Source: Bubalus kerabau (taxonomy: Eukaryota; Chordata; Mammalia; Artiodactyla; Bovidae). From it: a DNA stretch of 64,000 bases. Where the stretch lies: the NCBI RefSeq assembly GCF_029407905.1, contig NC_073630.1, forward strand, positions 44,665,001-44,729,000, written 5' to 3'. The notes below the pieces were generated by a model, which worked only from the letters and a program-made list of their open reading frames with translations, had not been told where the DNA came from and searched no databases. Made by a program: the position numbers and the translations under genes. Below, piece by piece: positions 44,521 to 56,285 of the stretch; the first letter of the stretch is position 1; each line of letters opens with the position of its first letter.

Positions 44521-46366
44521 CCTAAGTTATTAACCACTAGGCAATAAATGAGTTAATGAACAAGCTATCTCCTCATTGTCCATTTTTTAAAAAAAGTATG
44601 GACTGACAGTTCCATTTAAATAAAAATAACAATAATATTTAATTGGCCACCCAGAGAAAATAATGAAACCAATTTTGTCAAAATTGATTTACCCTGACTA
44701 GACCACTTGTCAAAGAGTTAATGTTATTTCCCAAAGAGAGGCAGTGAATGGATTCTGTAAATGGCCAGATCAGTCTCACTCACTTTTTCATGTGGACAGG
44801 GACTGAACAGGGAAGTTACAGAAGGCATCAAACTGACTTTAGCTGTTCAAATGGGCCCCTTGGTCCATTTCTTTGTTCTATGCTTTCCAGTTCCCTCACC
44901 CTATTACCCATAATGCCTCGTTCCTCCTTGCTTTGTCTCCGCTGCAGAGTGGGAGCCGCATTGCTTTCAACAATTAACAGAGTAGGCTCTGGATCCAAAT
45001 CTTTTCTATTAGTCACAGTCAATCTGAAGATACAAATAAAAGAACCTAGACAAAACTGTAAACACTAATCAGGCACTAATTCTCCATGTGTTAGTCACTA
45101 AACTGATAGTAGAAAATGAGTAAGAGAAATTTCAAAGCACTAATAACGTTGGAGGGAAAATGTGAAGACAAATGGGGAAGGATGAGTTGTAAAGTTTTAA
45201 CTTGTTTCTTGATGTCTGTGTGTGTGTGTGTCTATCTCCTAGTGTTTGTAATTCAGTATGATCAAGCTAAAGTTTGAGAACCACTGCCTTCTTCAACTAG
45301 TCCTACCTGTTCCTCAGAGGGCTGAGAAATAATACATAAACAGACAATGGTGAGACCACGGATGATGATGAAACTGACCCACACACAATGCAGCCTCAAA
45401 TATAGGCAGCCAAAAAACAATCTCTGCAGCAATCAACCTAGAGGCAGGACTTGGAAAATGACGGTCAGTTTCCCTAACTTCTATCCCTCAAAAGTTGGTT
45501 TGCAACTCAGAATGAACTAGAAAAAAGATAAATATGTTTCTTGAAACAGTCACAGGAGACGATCTGCTTCTACTTGGCCCACTCTCAACTTTTCCATGCC
45601 AACAACGTGCAACCAGAGCATATCTCAAGTTTTACGCCTTTTCACTGTAAAGCTTTCCCACTCTGCCTGCTTTTGAGTCACCGTCAAACACAAGTGGAGT
45701 GGTTGACTCCTTTACAGCAAGATCTGAATAAATAACCTCTATTTGTTCTTCCTGACAAGTCTTCATTTATTTCCACAGAGCAAGAGGAGGAGGCATCTGT
45801 GCTGTGCTGGAAATTTGAGCCCATCCTCTCCAGACAGGTGAGCTTTCCTGTATATGTTTCCTTGAATCCCCTTGTCTCCCCCCATTAAGATGTCTTCAGG
45901 GAGGCAGCAGCCATGACTACAGAAGGGGTGATTGAAACCTGCATCGAGTTTGGAAAGATCAGCTTGATCTTCTGCCAATGTCACAGTGATGTTTGAGTAA
46001 GAACCTCAGACCTCAGCAACAGTCTCAAAAGAGGGATGAACTCCTGAATTTAATCACCTTTACACCTGAGATAAGAAAAACCATATCATCCATAGAATTG
46101 ACCTGGAAATTATGAGACATTTTTTTCTTATTCTTAGCATCATACAGAAGGAGGCTTCAAGATAGAAACCAAGTTCAGCTAGGGGAAAATAAAGTTTTAT
46201 TTTGATCCAGTTCACTACTTAAGTGGTGCTAACTTGAGTTGGCTACTCAAAAATTTGGAGAAAAGGGCATATTTGCTCTGATAGAGGGAAAATCCCACAC
46301 CTGATTCATGGAGAAGACTATATTTTGAGCAAGAAATTTGAGAAGAGTTTTGATACATGCACCTTT
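44521..46366. other. Long stretch without recognised gene
   Basis: Contains a (TG)n run at about 45,216-45,230 and a terminal MER5A scrap 'taaagtttgagaaccactgc' at 45,268-45,287. No exon supported; open frames of 64-106 residues at 44,748-45,735 lack domains. Confidence 0.4.
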
Positions 46367-46525
46367 GCTGCTGCTGCTGCTAAGTCGCTTCAGTCGTGTC
46401 CAACTCTGTGCGACTCCTGAGATGGCAGCCCACCAGGCTCCCCCGTCTCCAGGATTCTCCAGGCAAGAACACCGGAGTGGGCTGCCATTTCCTTCTCCAA
46501 TGCATGAAAGTGAAAAGTGAAAGTG
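46367..46525 (-). repeat. Bov-A2 SINE, partial
   Basis: Reverse strand: the (GCT)n tail complement, one BovA unit and the linker 'aaagtgaaaagtgaaagtga'; the second unit is absent, so this is a 5'-truncated Bov-A2. The word accttt at both edges (46,361 and 46,526) may be a short duplication. Confidence 0.93.
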
Positions 46526-47404
46526 ACCTTTACCCTCCCTCTAAACCCCAGAGCTATTAGCACAAACACCTTGTTAAGTTAACCACAGAAGGTAAGACAA
46601 CAATAATACAGAAATCACCATGGTGACCATGCCCCAAGCCTTCACTGACTGAACCAGCTCAGTGGTGAGAATATGATATTATGATATAATGCACCCCAGT
46701 CATTTCATACCAACCCCGAGACATCACTTCACTCATAACTTCCTAGATGTGAAGATGAGCTTATTTTGGAGTTCTACAATTATTAAATATGTGTCTGAAC
46801 AATTTAAAAAGGGCATAACCAAATACCAAAAGAAACTATTTCTTATTAAGCCTGACTAATAAAAAAATGTCTTTTCCTACTATCTAACCTACATTTCTTG
46901 AACAGAAACTGGGTCTTTTACTGAATTCATTGTTCCTCTTCATCTCCAAAACTGATGTTTTAACGATTTTTTTTTCTTTTTTTCTAGAAGAATGAAGCAG
47001 AATTAGCACAAGTAATTAGCAGGTTTAGTTAGAATTTAGAAACTGAGAGGCAAAAGAAATTAAAGTTGGGGCAAATAAACTAGTAAAAGGTGCTAGAGTA
47101 GTGTGTGCTTGTTAATTAAGTGTTGTTATTCAATGTGTCAGCAACACCAACCCAACGCTTTGTGTAGTTTAGAAACACAGACGAGGAAAGGCTGATGCCC
47201 AAGGGAGCAGAATGGGAAGGTGTTGAGTGTGGTGTGAACTTCCTGGGACAGCATGAAGAAGTAGGCATCTCTGGGATTGTTCCAGCCTTCCCGACAGTGA
47301 CCTGCCTTTCCTTTCAGTGAAAGCCCCAAGGTGGCGTGGGAGAGGGAGTCTGAACTGCTTCTAGACTTTGGGAGCCTTAGATGTCAATATCCGGTTATAA
47401 GAGG
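46526..47404. other. Unassigned stretch
   Basis: No gene or named repeat. Confidence 0.4.
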
Positions 47405-47755
47405 TTATCTTCATCTGTTTGGACTCTAGGATAAAGTACCACCGAGTGGGTGGTTTATCAACAACAGATATTTATTTCTCACAATTCTTGAGGCTGGAGA
47501 TCTGAGATCGGGGTCCCAGCATTGTTGGGATGAATGAAGGCTCTCTTCCAGGTTGCAGACTTCACTGTGTCCCCATATGGAGGAAGAGCTAACTTTCTAG
47601 GGCCTCTTTTATAAGGACATTGATCCCATTCAAAAGCGCTCTATTCTCATCACCTAATCACCTCTCAAGACCTGGCCTCCTGACACCATCATTGTGGGCA
47701 TTTGGTTTTCAGCATAGGAATTTTGAAGGCACACGCACTCTGACCATAGCAGAAG
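47405..47755 (-). repeat. MaLR-type LTR (MST/MLT1-like)
   Basis: Antisense LTR: 'ggataaagtaccaccgagtg', 'ctcacaattcttgaggctgg', 'tctcttccaggttgcagact' and 'ctcatcacctaatcacctct'. Same type as the forward LTR at 49,747. Confidence 0.65.
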
Positions 47756-47785
47756 CCAAAGTGTTCATAAAAGAGCTAAGCTTAT

Positions 47786-48073
47786 TGATTAGTGTGCCAT
47801 AACAGCTGCCATAAGTGCCCCAAACAGGGTGGCTTAAGCAACTGAAATTTCTCACAGTTCTAGTGGCTGGAAAACAGACCTAGGTGCTGGCAGGGTGGTT
47901 TCCTCTGAGGCTTCTCTCCCTGGCTTAGAGACAGCATCTTCTCCCTGTATCCTTCACATGGTCTTCCCTCTGTGTGTGTCCTGATCTCCTCACACTATAA
48001 GGACATCAGTCATATTGGATGAAGGACCATCCCAATGACCTCACTGAACTTTAATAACCTCCTTAAGACTTGA
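47786..48073 (-). repeat. MLT1-like LTR, first part
   Basis: Antisense: 'gtgccataacagctgccata', 'aaatttctcacagttctagt' and 'ggacatcagtcatattggat'. Interrupted by a CHR SINE. Confidence 0.72.
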
Positions 48074-48242
48074 TTTTATTTTTTTAAAGTCTTATTTGAA
48101 TTTGTTAAAATATTGCTTTGGTTTTATATTTTGGTCTTTTGGCTGTGCGGAGTCTGGGATCTTAGCTCTTCAGCCAGGGATTGAACCCACATCCCCTGCA
48201 CTGAGGGCAAAGTCTTAACCACTGAACCATCAGGGAAGTCCT
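48074..48242 (-). repeat. CHR-type SINE inserted in LTR
   Basis: Reverse strand: AT-rich tail, 'ttggctgtgcggagtctggg', 'gggattgaacccacatcccc' and 'accatcagggaagtcctg'. The LTR text continues on its right. Confidence 0.85.
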
Positions 48243-48336
48243 GAAACTCAATTTTAAATACAGTTACATTCTGAGTTACTGGGGGTTAGGCCTTGAATAC
48301 GTGACTTTTGGGGCACAGAATATGCCCATTCAGCCT
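48243..48336 (-). repeat. MLT1-like LTR, second part
   Basis: 'gttacattctgagttactgg', 'gggttaggccttgaatacgt' and 'gacttttggggcacagaata' finish the antisense LTR. Confidence 0.72.
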
Positions 48337-48646
48337 GCTGGAGAATTTTGTATTTATAAATAAATGGAGAAGGAAACCATTTATTTAAAAATAATAAACT
48401 AGCTTCTCATGAATACACATGTCACCTTATTCTGGAATTGTCCAAATGCTTTTATAACCCCCACTTTCTAGCAAAACTGGTCAGTGAAGGCGAGAGAAAT
48501 TACAATCACTAAAGTGATTAAATCTGTATTCAACCCAGGTATCCCCTGCTCACAATTTGCCCTCTGTTCCACTCTTATCTTGCCCTGTCCACAGAAGATG
48601 GAATAGAAATGCAGAAATTTGTGGTGTCTATACTTAGAGATTGCAT
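48337..48646. other. Unassigned stretch
   Basis: A weak reverse MIR-like text may lie at 48,480-48,545 ('taaatctgtattcaacccag'). No gene. Confidence 0.35.
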
Positions 48647-48659
48647 TCTAATGATTCTT

Positions 48660-49013
48660 TTTCTTAAATTTTTAAAAATTTATTTATTTTTGACTGCACT
48701 GGGTCTTCACTGATGCTAGGACTTTTTTCTAGTTTCAGCGAACAGAGGCTGCTCTCTAGTTGTAGTGTGCAGGCTTCTCATTGCAGTGGCTACTCCTGTT
48801 GTGGAGCAAGGGCTCTGGGGCACATGGGCTTCAGAAGCTGGGGCACATGGGTTCAGTAGTTGCAGTTCCTGGGCTCCACAGCACAGGCTTGATAGTTGTG
48901 GCACACAGGCTTAGTTGCTCCACAGCATGTGGGATCCTCCCGGATCAGGGATCAAAGCTGTGGCTCCTGCATTGACAGGTGGATTCTTTACCACTAAGCC
49001 ACCAGGGAAGCCC
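48660..49013 (-). repeat. CHR-type SINE, full length
   Basis: Reverse strand from 'aaaaatttatttatttttga' through 'cttctcattgcagtggctac' and 'gcttagttgctccacagcat' to 'gccaccagggaagccc'. A 13-base duplication with one mismatch, tctaatgattctt (48,647-48,659) / tctagtgattctt (49,014-49,026), flanks it. Confidence 0.9.
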
Positions 49014-49159
49014 TCTAGTGATTCTTAATGTGTGTTAAATTCTAATTTTCTTGATTGGTGGATGATTTAATTACTTAAATGTTTGAAATCATTCTTAGTT
49101 TTTCTTTATTTCATTATTTGATGCTGGGTAATCATGCACCCAAGTTTAAATCACTGTCT

Positions 49160-49310
49160 TCTTGTATGTATATATATATATACAGGAGTGGATTGCCATT
49201 TCCTTCTCCAGGAGATCTTCCCAACCCAGGGACTGAACCCAGATCTCCCGCCTTGTAGGCAGACGCTTTACCGTCTGAGCCACCGGGGAAGTCATATATA
49301 TATATAGAAG
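49160..49310 (-). repeat. Truncated Bov-tA SINE in a TA repeat
   Basis: The tRNA-head half of a reverse-strand SINE (about 49,182-49,293, 'caggagtggattgccatttc' to 'gccaccggggaagtc') sits between TATATATATA runs, which are probably the target-site duplication. Confidence 0.88.
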
Positions 49311-49419
49311 AATTTTATACCTGGAAAGGTAATATTCCTTTTGAAGGTATTCATCATTTTGAAGGTACTATCTTGTAATGGAATCCACAAAGAAAGAGAA
49401 TATATCTTATTAAAACACT

Positions 49420-49575
49420 GTGTGACCTAATTCTAGTTCTGGCTGTGTGACCTTTGGCAAGTCACTTAACGTCTCTGAACTGCACATTCCCTGTTGGTTA
49501 AAATGTGATAATGTAAGAGAAGAAGTAAATGAGATACTGCATGTAAATCAAAAAGCATGCTGCCCAATATATTGC
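49420..49575 (+). repeat. MIR SINE
   Basis: 'ctgtgtgacctttggcaagt', 'cacttaacgtctctgaactg' and 'aaatgagatactgcatgtaa' follow MIR order. Confidence 0.82.
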
Positions 49576-49684
49576 TTTTCTCTACTCTAGGTTAATTATG
49601 CAAGTGGAAATATGATTTATTCAGATCTTTCCAATATATGATGATGAAAATAAAAAAAGTCCTTCAAAAGGACTCCAAAAGTCT

Positions 49685-49746
49685 AGATTGTAACTCCAAT
49701 TTGAGTCACTTTGCCTCTTTGAGCCTTAGAGTTTTTAATATTGAAA
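49685..49746 (+). repeat. MIR SINE fragment
   Basis: 'tgagtcactttgcctctttg', 'agccttagagtttttaatat' is a short MIR centre piece. Confidence 0.5.
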
Positions 49747-50112
49747 TGAAGATGATGGTCTGAATGTTTTTGCCCCATCCCCCAAATTCATATGTAAAAT
49801 CTTAGTGTCCAATGTAATGGCTTTTGGAGGTGGAGCCTCTGGGAGGTTCTTAAATCATGAGGATGGAACGCTCATAAATGGGGTTAGTGCCCTTAGAAAA
49901 AGCACCACAGAGCTTTCCTTTGTTCCTTAGGCCATGTGAGGACACAGCAAAAAGCTGGTCATCTATGACCTGGAAAGCAGATACCTACCAGACACAAAAT
50001 CTAAAAACTATCTTGGACTTAGCCTCTGGAACTGTGAGAAATATTTTTCTTTCTTTATAAATCATCCAGTCTATGGTATTTTGTTATAGCAGCCTGAATG
50101 GATTAAAACAAT
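49747..50112 (+). repeat. MaLR-type LTR (MST/MLT1-like)
   Basis: 'gatggtctgaatgtttttgc', 'cccccaaattcatatgtaaa', 'ggccatgtgaggacacagca' and 'ttttgttatagcagcctgaa' run from LTR start to end ('ggattaaaaca'). Solo LTR; no internal genes. Confidence 0.75.
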
Positions 50113-50814
50113 GGCCAAATTTTGGACTTGTTAGAATCAATCAAGAGGACAATGCATGCAAAACACCAAAACAAAAAGTCACTCTGTCTGGTACACAGCA
50201 GACTCTGATGACAAAATAAGAACAGTTTCTGTGTCAGCATCAGTTCCACTTTGGGGAAGAAGCATTAATCCTGACATGTTACAGAGGGCTGGAATGGTTA
50301 GGTTTAATTTACTAAACATTTCTTTGTAGGAATTATTTCTCAGTGAAATGAAACAAAATTTGTAGCCTGAGGAAAATAGAGCAGGGTGTAATTTTTACAA
50401 ATCTATATTTTCCCCAGTTGTGCAGGGTCATCTGATAATTCTGAGCACGATAAAAATGGAAATGGGGCCAGAACTTCATATTTCCTAAATTATAATTTTC
50501 CAGGTTACCTCTCTGCATCTTAAGATAAACCTGGAACTCAAAACAGAATTGTGTGGAAGATGGGGAGGCACAGGGAAGCAGAGACAGGAACGCAGGTGAA
50601 GAGAGGCCCTAGCACACCGTCTTAGGACTTCGTGCTTTATGCTGACTTTGGCATATCAGGATGTCAACTGAGCTTGAGGTGTCTGCCACCGATTCTAGCT
50701 TTTACTTCCAAGACTAGACGTGGGGCAGTTTCTGTGAAAGAATTTTCTCTCTGAATTATTTTAAAACTATGTTGAATACTTACTGTTGATTTTGTGTAAA
50801 ATATATTTTCTTTT
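50113..50814. other. Unassigned stretch
   Basis: No gene or named repeat. Confidence 0.4.
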
Positions 50815-50935
50815 ACTTATTCAATTCACATTTTTTGAATGCCAGGCACTTTAGATTTAAGGACTTGGGAAACAATTCTAAGCAGATAAAGACAAATATG
50901 TCTGCCCTCACAAAGCTTATAATTTCAAAATTGTC
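50815..50935 (-). repeat. L2 LINE 3' end
   Basis: 'ttttttgaatgccaggcact' and 'gccctcacaaagcttataat' are the reverse complement of the L2 terminus. Confidence 0.68.
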
Positions 50936-50984
50936 TTTTCCTAACTGTGTTAAGATTCATTTGTTTTTAATGCTATGGTAGAGT

Positions 50985-51120
50985 GTAGCTGTTCTTAAAC
51001 ATTATGACCTCTTAACACTCTTACAATTTTTAAGAACCACAAAGAAATTTTATTTATATAGGTAGGTATTTTATCTATTAGTGTTTACTATATTAAAAAT
51101 TGAAACTAAAGATTTTAATA
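50985..51120 (+). repeat. Probable old DNA-transposon-like repeat
   Basis: 'cattatgacctcttaacact', 'aaattttatttatataggta' and 'gtttactatattaaaaattg' resemble a common mammalian repeat with 'tttatgtgggttatatctat', which I cannot name. Confidence 0.35.
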
Positions 51121-51469
51121 TATTATTAATTTATAAAACAAACCTAAACCCATTATGTACCCCAAATAACATATTTTATGAAAAAGAAATATATTTTCTA
51201 AAACAAAGAAATAGTGAGAAGAGTCACATTGGTTTGCATTTTTGCAAATCTTTTTTCTGTCTGGTTTAACACAATGACTAGATTTTTATGTTTGCTTCTT
51301 TAATCTGTTGTATCTATAGAATGCAGTCTTTGGAAAAACTTCTCTGTATTTGAGATTTTGAGGAAAAAAAGGCAAATAAGGTTGTAGTATTACGATGAAC
51401 AAATTTTTTACTTTATGGACCTCTAAGATGATCTCAGGGAGCCCTACAGTGAAGTTCAGGGACTCCATG
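51121..51469. other. Unassigned stretch
   Basis: Nothing recognised. Confidence 0.4.
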
Positions 51470-51620
51470 GTATAGTGGCAAAAACACATTTATAAAACCC
51501 AAGTTCTAATCTGTGGTCTTCAGAAATTATTTCATCTCTTAGTCTCTGCTTCCTCCATCTGAAAACAAGAGGTTTGAATTAAATTATGAGCAGAATCTTT
51601 TCTAGCTGTGACATTTCATG
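51470..51620 (+). repeat. MIR SINE
   Basis: 'catggtatagtggcaaaaac', 'ttatttcatctcttagtctc' and 'tcctccatctgaaaacaaga' follow MIR order. Confidence 0.7.
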
Positions 51621-52220
51621 CTGTCTGTCCTCTCTAAGTTGGTCATTTAATATTTTAATGAGATGGATATTTTCTTCTTCTTTTGATTTCCCTTTATCCC
51701 CATCTTTCCAGGCCTGGAACTAACTGAGCTAGGAAAAAGAAAGGGAATATTTGTGGCATTCAGAGATTTAAAAAGCTACAGAGTCTTAGCAAAATAAAGC
51801 TAAGACCATTCCATGAAGATGTCACCTTGACAGTGAGGCTGGCTTAGTACTGACAACAGATGTTTGGCCCCAGAATGGACTGGTAAATGCTCCTTCTATT
51901 TACATATTTATTTGTCCTGTCCTGTATTAGCATGATTTCATCCACATGATCTCCATCCCTTAGCACTATTATTGTGGAAAACCCTGATGACTGGCAATAG
52001 TCATTTAAGCCAAAGGCTTAAAGGAAGCCGTAAGGCTTTGGGATAGTGAAGTGAGTAGTTTAGGGATATCCAAGGTACCTAAAGGAGGCAGGCAAACACA
52101 AGTCCCCAGGGCCTGCCCCACCTGAAAAGGGTGGGGTCCCAAGGCCCTCACAGTGTCCTTGTCCCCACCCTTTGCTCTAGAACAGTTTCTCTTCCCTACT
52201 CTTTGAGAGATAAATAAGAC
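51621..52220. other. Unassigned stretch
   Basis: Slightly GC-richer at 52,060-52,180; no exon or repeat supported. Confidence 0.4.
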
Positions 52221-52354
52221 AGTGGTTCTCAAACTTCAGTGTGCATCAGAATCTCCAGGAAGGAGATTTTCTAGGCTAAGCCCCACAGTTTCCAATTCAG
52301 CAGGTCTGGGGTGAGGGTCAAGAGTTTGCATTTTCAACAAGTTCTTAGATGATC
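52221..52354 (+). repeat. MER5A, first part
   Basis: 'gtggttctcaaacttcagtg', 'cagcaggtctggggtgaggg' and 'tttgcattttcaacaagttc' are MER5A from its left terminal repeat onward. Confidence 0.92.
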
Positions 52355-52568
52355 CTTGGGCTTGCCTGATACCTCAGCTGGTAAAGAATCTGCCTGCAAT
52401 GCAGGAGACCCTGGTTCGATTCCTGGGTCAGGAAGATCCCCTGGAGAAGAGTTAGGCTACTCACTCCAGTATTCTGGCCTGGATAATTCCATGGACAGAG
52501 GAGCCTGGCGGGCTACAGTCCATGGGGTTGCAAAGAGATGGACAGGACTGAGTGACTAACACTTTTAC
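52355..52568 (+). repeat. Bov-tA SINE inserted in MER5A
   Basis: Forward SINE with head 'gggcttgcctgatacctcag', B-box-like 'ggttcgattcc' and end 'gactgagtgactaacac'. An 8-base duplication, agatgatc, is at 52,347-52,354 and 52,569-52,576. Confidence 0.95.
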
Positions 52569-52622
52569 AGATGATCGTATGGCCCAGTTTGCTGGATCTC
52601 AGACCACACTTTGAAAACCACT
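52569..52622 (+). repeat. MER5A, second part
   Basis: 'ggatctcagaccacactttg' and 'aaaaccactgg' complete MER5A at its right terminal inverted repeat. Confidence 0.9.
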
Positions 52623-53476
52623 GGAATATCAAAAATTACAGGTGATTTGAGCTGAAAGAAAATAACAAGGTTTTTGAGCTCTGAATGTCCCTGCAATCAG
52701 GTTTCAGAACACCTACACTTCCCACCCCCACTGCCCCCAACATAATGGTCTTCATATTAAAAGTGAAGTAAGAGGGTCACATGACTCCTCATATGTTTTG
52801 GCACAGCTAATTCCATAAGGACCACACTAATCATAATATTCTCTTGCTATTTTGCTTTCTCTTGGGTTGAGGAAAGGGAGCTTTCCCAGATGGATGACAG
52901 GGGCTACTGTATGGCTGATTCCTTAATTTGAACAATTCCTTTTCAGTAATTGCAGTTCAGTAAAGTATTAGGAGTGAATATGTGGCTTCTGTTCATGATT
53001 CAGACTCTTTGAGTTTATAAATTCCCTGCAATTGTCTTGAGCAGATGAGCCTGTAACCTTTCCAGTCTAGGTTAACTTCAGTTTTCCATGACGTTTCACT
53101 AAGCATAAACACATCAAAGATGCTAATGATTAAAATAAATGTGGCCTATTATGTTATCTAAACAGTGTTCTTTCTTTGGAAGCCCAGGATGGCAGTCAAA
53201 GCACTTCCTGGAGACCATCATGGCCTTGAGGTAAGCTTTCACTGGCCTTATAGGGCCAAAGATGGGTTGCTAATAAATCAGGTAAGTGCTGGGTGTTGGA
53301 GTAAGTGGTTTCATATATAGTATTTCATGTCATGCTAGTGATTTTTATTAAGAGAAGCACTGCCTCCAGTTCTTTGTTGCAAGGCTTGCATTTGTACCAA
53401 CCCAAACATATAGTCATTGTCATGACTCTCTTTATGTTTTTCATAGCACTTTTTTCTATCTAAAATTACCTTATTC
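52623..53476. other. Repeat-poor stretch
   Basis: No gene or named repeat. Confidence 0.45.
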
Positions 53477-53483
53477 ATACTTT

Positions 53484-54627
53484 GTGTCATCAAATGTTCA
53501 AATTACCACACAATTGCACTCATCTCACATGCTAGCAAAGTAATGCTCAAAATTCTCCAAGCCAAGCTTCAATAGTATGTGAACCGTGAACTTCCAGATG
53601 TCCAAGCTGGATTTAGAAAAGGCAGAGAAACCAGAGATCACATTGCCAACATCCACTGGATCATCAAAAAAGCAAGAGAGTTTCAGAAAAACATCTACTT
53701 CTGCTTTATTGACTATGCCAAAACCTTTGTGTGGACCACAACAAACTGGGGAAAATTATGAAAGAGATGGGAATACCAGACCACCTGACCTGTCTCCTGA
53801 GAAATCTGTAATGCCGGGCTGGATAATGCACAAGCTGGAATCAAGATGGCTGGGAGAAATATCAATAACCTCAGATATGCAGATGACACCACCCTTATGG
53901 CAGAAAGCAAAGAAGAACTAAAGAGCCTCTTGATGAAAGTGAAAGAGGAGAGTGAAAAAGTTGACTTAAAACTCAACATTCAGAAAACGAAGATCATGGT
54001 ATTGGGTCCCATCACTTCATGGCAAATAGATGAGGAAACAATGGAAACAGTGAGACTTTATCTTTTCGGGCTCCAAAATCACTGCAGATGGTGACTGTAG
54101 CCATGAAATTAAAAGACACTCACTCTTTGAAAGAAAAGTTATGACCAATCTAGGCAGCATATTAAAAAGCAGAGACATTACTTTGCCAACAAAGGTCCAT
54201 CTAGTCAAGGCTATGGTTTTTCCAGTGGTCATGTATGGATGTGAGAGTTGGACCATAAGGAAAGCTGAGCACCAAAGAATTGATGCTTTTGAACTGTGGT
54301 GTTGGAGAAGACTCTTTAGAGCCCCTTGGACTGCAAGTCCATCCTAAAGGAAATCAGTGCTGAATACTCATTAAAAGGACTGATACTGAAGCTGAAACTC
54401 CAATTCTTTGGCCACCTGATGTGAAGAATTGACTCATCTGAAAAGACACTGATGCTGGAAATGATTGAAGGTGGGAGGAGAAGGGGATGACAGAGGATGA
54501 GATGGTTGGATGGCATTACCGACTCAATGGACATGAGTTTGAGTAAGCTCCAGGAGTTGGTGAAGGACAGGGAAGTCTGGCATGCTGCAGTCCATGGGTT
54601 CACAAAAAGTCAAACTGAACTGAACTG
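53484..54627 (+). repeat. BovB LINE with internal deletion
   Basis: Forward BovB beginning near 'accacacaattgcactcatc' and ending at 'aaactgaactgaactg'. The word atacttt at 53,477-53,483 and 54,628-54,634 may be a 7-base duplication. About 130 bases are missing at 53,811-53,812 compared with the copy at 30,154-31,209. Confidence 0.94.
53579..54347 (+). pseudogene. BovB reverse transcriptase remnant, multiply broken
   Basis: Three forward frames carry RT text. 53,579-53,761 has ELPDVQAGFRKGR and FCFIDYAK, then loses frame through a ~4-base deletion near 53,730 (where relatives read FDCVD). The ~130-base deletion near 53,811 removes the segment that in other copies encodes GVRQGC. 53,846-54,094 keeps NNLRYADD (YADD at residues 11-14) and SWQID, then shifts frame near 54,052. 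54,141-54,347 has the VMYGCESW segment. No endonuclease region is present. With a core RT block gone, this copy cannot encode a working enzyme. Confidence 0.9.
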
Positions 54628-54634
54628 ATACTTT

Positions 54635-55004
54635 ATTTATCATCTGCACAGCCATCTTATCTGACCCTCCACCTTCTCCCCAACATTCTCCACACCACCA
54701 GAGGTCCAGGAGTTCTGTTCCCTGAAGCATTCCCAGAAATTAGGATATCTCCCAGCAGAATAGGTGCCCAACATATGTTTGTTGAATAAGTGAAGTGGTT
54801 AATTAAGATGCTGAATATAAGGGACCCTCCAACTTGTCATTGTAGGGAAACTCTGGCTTACAGGTTATATTCTTTAATTACCAAATCATTGACACTCTCC
54901 TTTGGTGTTATTCCCATTTTTGTAGCCTCTCCTTGATCAATTACTTTTTGTTAAATGAGATGTCCTGCATAATGAACATTTTACAAAGTTATATAAAGAT
55001 TAAG
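54635..55004. other. Unassigned stretch
   Basis: A short L2-end-like text lies at 54,756-54,795 ('aggtgcccaacatatgtttg'). No gene. Confidence 0.4.
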
Positions 55005-55213
55005 GGTTTCCCACACAGCTCAATGGTAAAGACTGTGTTTGCCAAACAGGAGGTGCTGGTTTGATCCCTGGGTCAGGAAGACCCCCTGGAGGAGGAAAGG
55101 GAAGACCCCCATTACAGTGTTCTTGCCTGAGAAATCCTATGCACAGAGGAGCGTGGAGGGCTTACAGCCCATGGTGTTGCAAAGAGTCAGACACGACTGA
55201 GTGACTAAACAAC
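55005..55213 (+). repeat. Bov-tA SINE
   Basis: Forward SINE from 'gggtttcccacacagctcaa' to 'cacgactgagtgactaaac'; more diverged than most, with an extra 'gaagaccccc' segment near 55,100. Confidence 0.93.
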
Positions 55214-56124
55214 AGTAAAGCTCATTCCAGGCTTTGGGGGCCTAGAAATTCATCATCGACTTCAATCTATATTTATAAGAGTATGCTGAAGACCACCTAA
55301 ACAGACGTTTCTGTTCCTTTGGCTCCCATCACATATGCCTTGCATAACCATCTATGTTTATTGAAAGAACTCCTGGTCTGTTTTTGTTTAACACTGACCT
55401 TCAAGTGTTTGATTTAATAAGCTGGGGAATTAGAATAAATTGTATTGGCTTGTTCCATCATCTATATTACAAAGAGCTTTAAGGAGAGGCTAGAACAACA
55501 TAAAAACTCAGGAGCTCCAAACATCTATCATAGAGATGAAGAGGGAAAGTCAAGGGAAAAGATTCCAGGCTTAGAGATCTGAATATGGAATGAAGAGAAC
55601 AGAAGCTCATGACTTTTAGGATCTTTCCCCCGAGTTAAAAAAAAAAAAATGTCAAAGGGAAAATCAACTTAGTACTTGCTTTAAAAGCAGGCAATGTTTC
55701 AAAACATGATGAAGTATACTGATGTTAACAATTTTTAAGTAAATACCACCCAAGAAAAAAAAAAGAGCATTTGTGGCAGTCTTTTCCCCTCTACCAGGTC
55801 ATATAGAAAGCAAATGGAGGATAAAGACCCTATTTCCTGAAATATCCTGCCCTCCAAGGAGACTGCAGTGTACTGAATATGGGTATTTCCCCACCCCTTC
55901 CCATACACATGCCTAGAAGTGGACCTGGCATACAGAAGGTGCAGACATAATCACTGACATTGTTTCTGGGAGAAATAATTCTCACCAGCCACATTCTCAA
56001 ACCAGTGTAGCCCACCTTTTGCTTATATCATGATCAGCAAGGGGCACTATGACTGAGGGCTGTTTTTTACATATCCTGTTGCCTCCAAAGAAACAGAGAA
56101 TATGCCTTTTCTTGATATATTTTG
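55214..56124. other. Unassigned stretch
   Basis: Poly(A) runs at about 55,638-55,650 and 55,755-55,764. No gene or named repeat. Confidence 0.4.
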
Positions 56125-56285
56125 TGTTAAGAAGAGAGCACTATGCGGTAAGTAAAAAAGTCAGGATTTGGAGTCAGTCACTTAAGTTTTAAGCTTCCTT
56201 TTCCCGATATGTAAAATGGCTATCAAAGCTAATTACTTCATAGTAAAAGGAAATTTAAAGAATCATGCCTGGGACAAGGCCAGAG
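56125..56285 (+). repeat. MIR SINE
   Basis: 'caggatttggagtcagtcac', 'ttttcccgatatgtaaaatg' and 'taattacttcatagtaaaag' follow MIR order. Confidence 0.72.
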
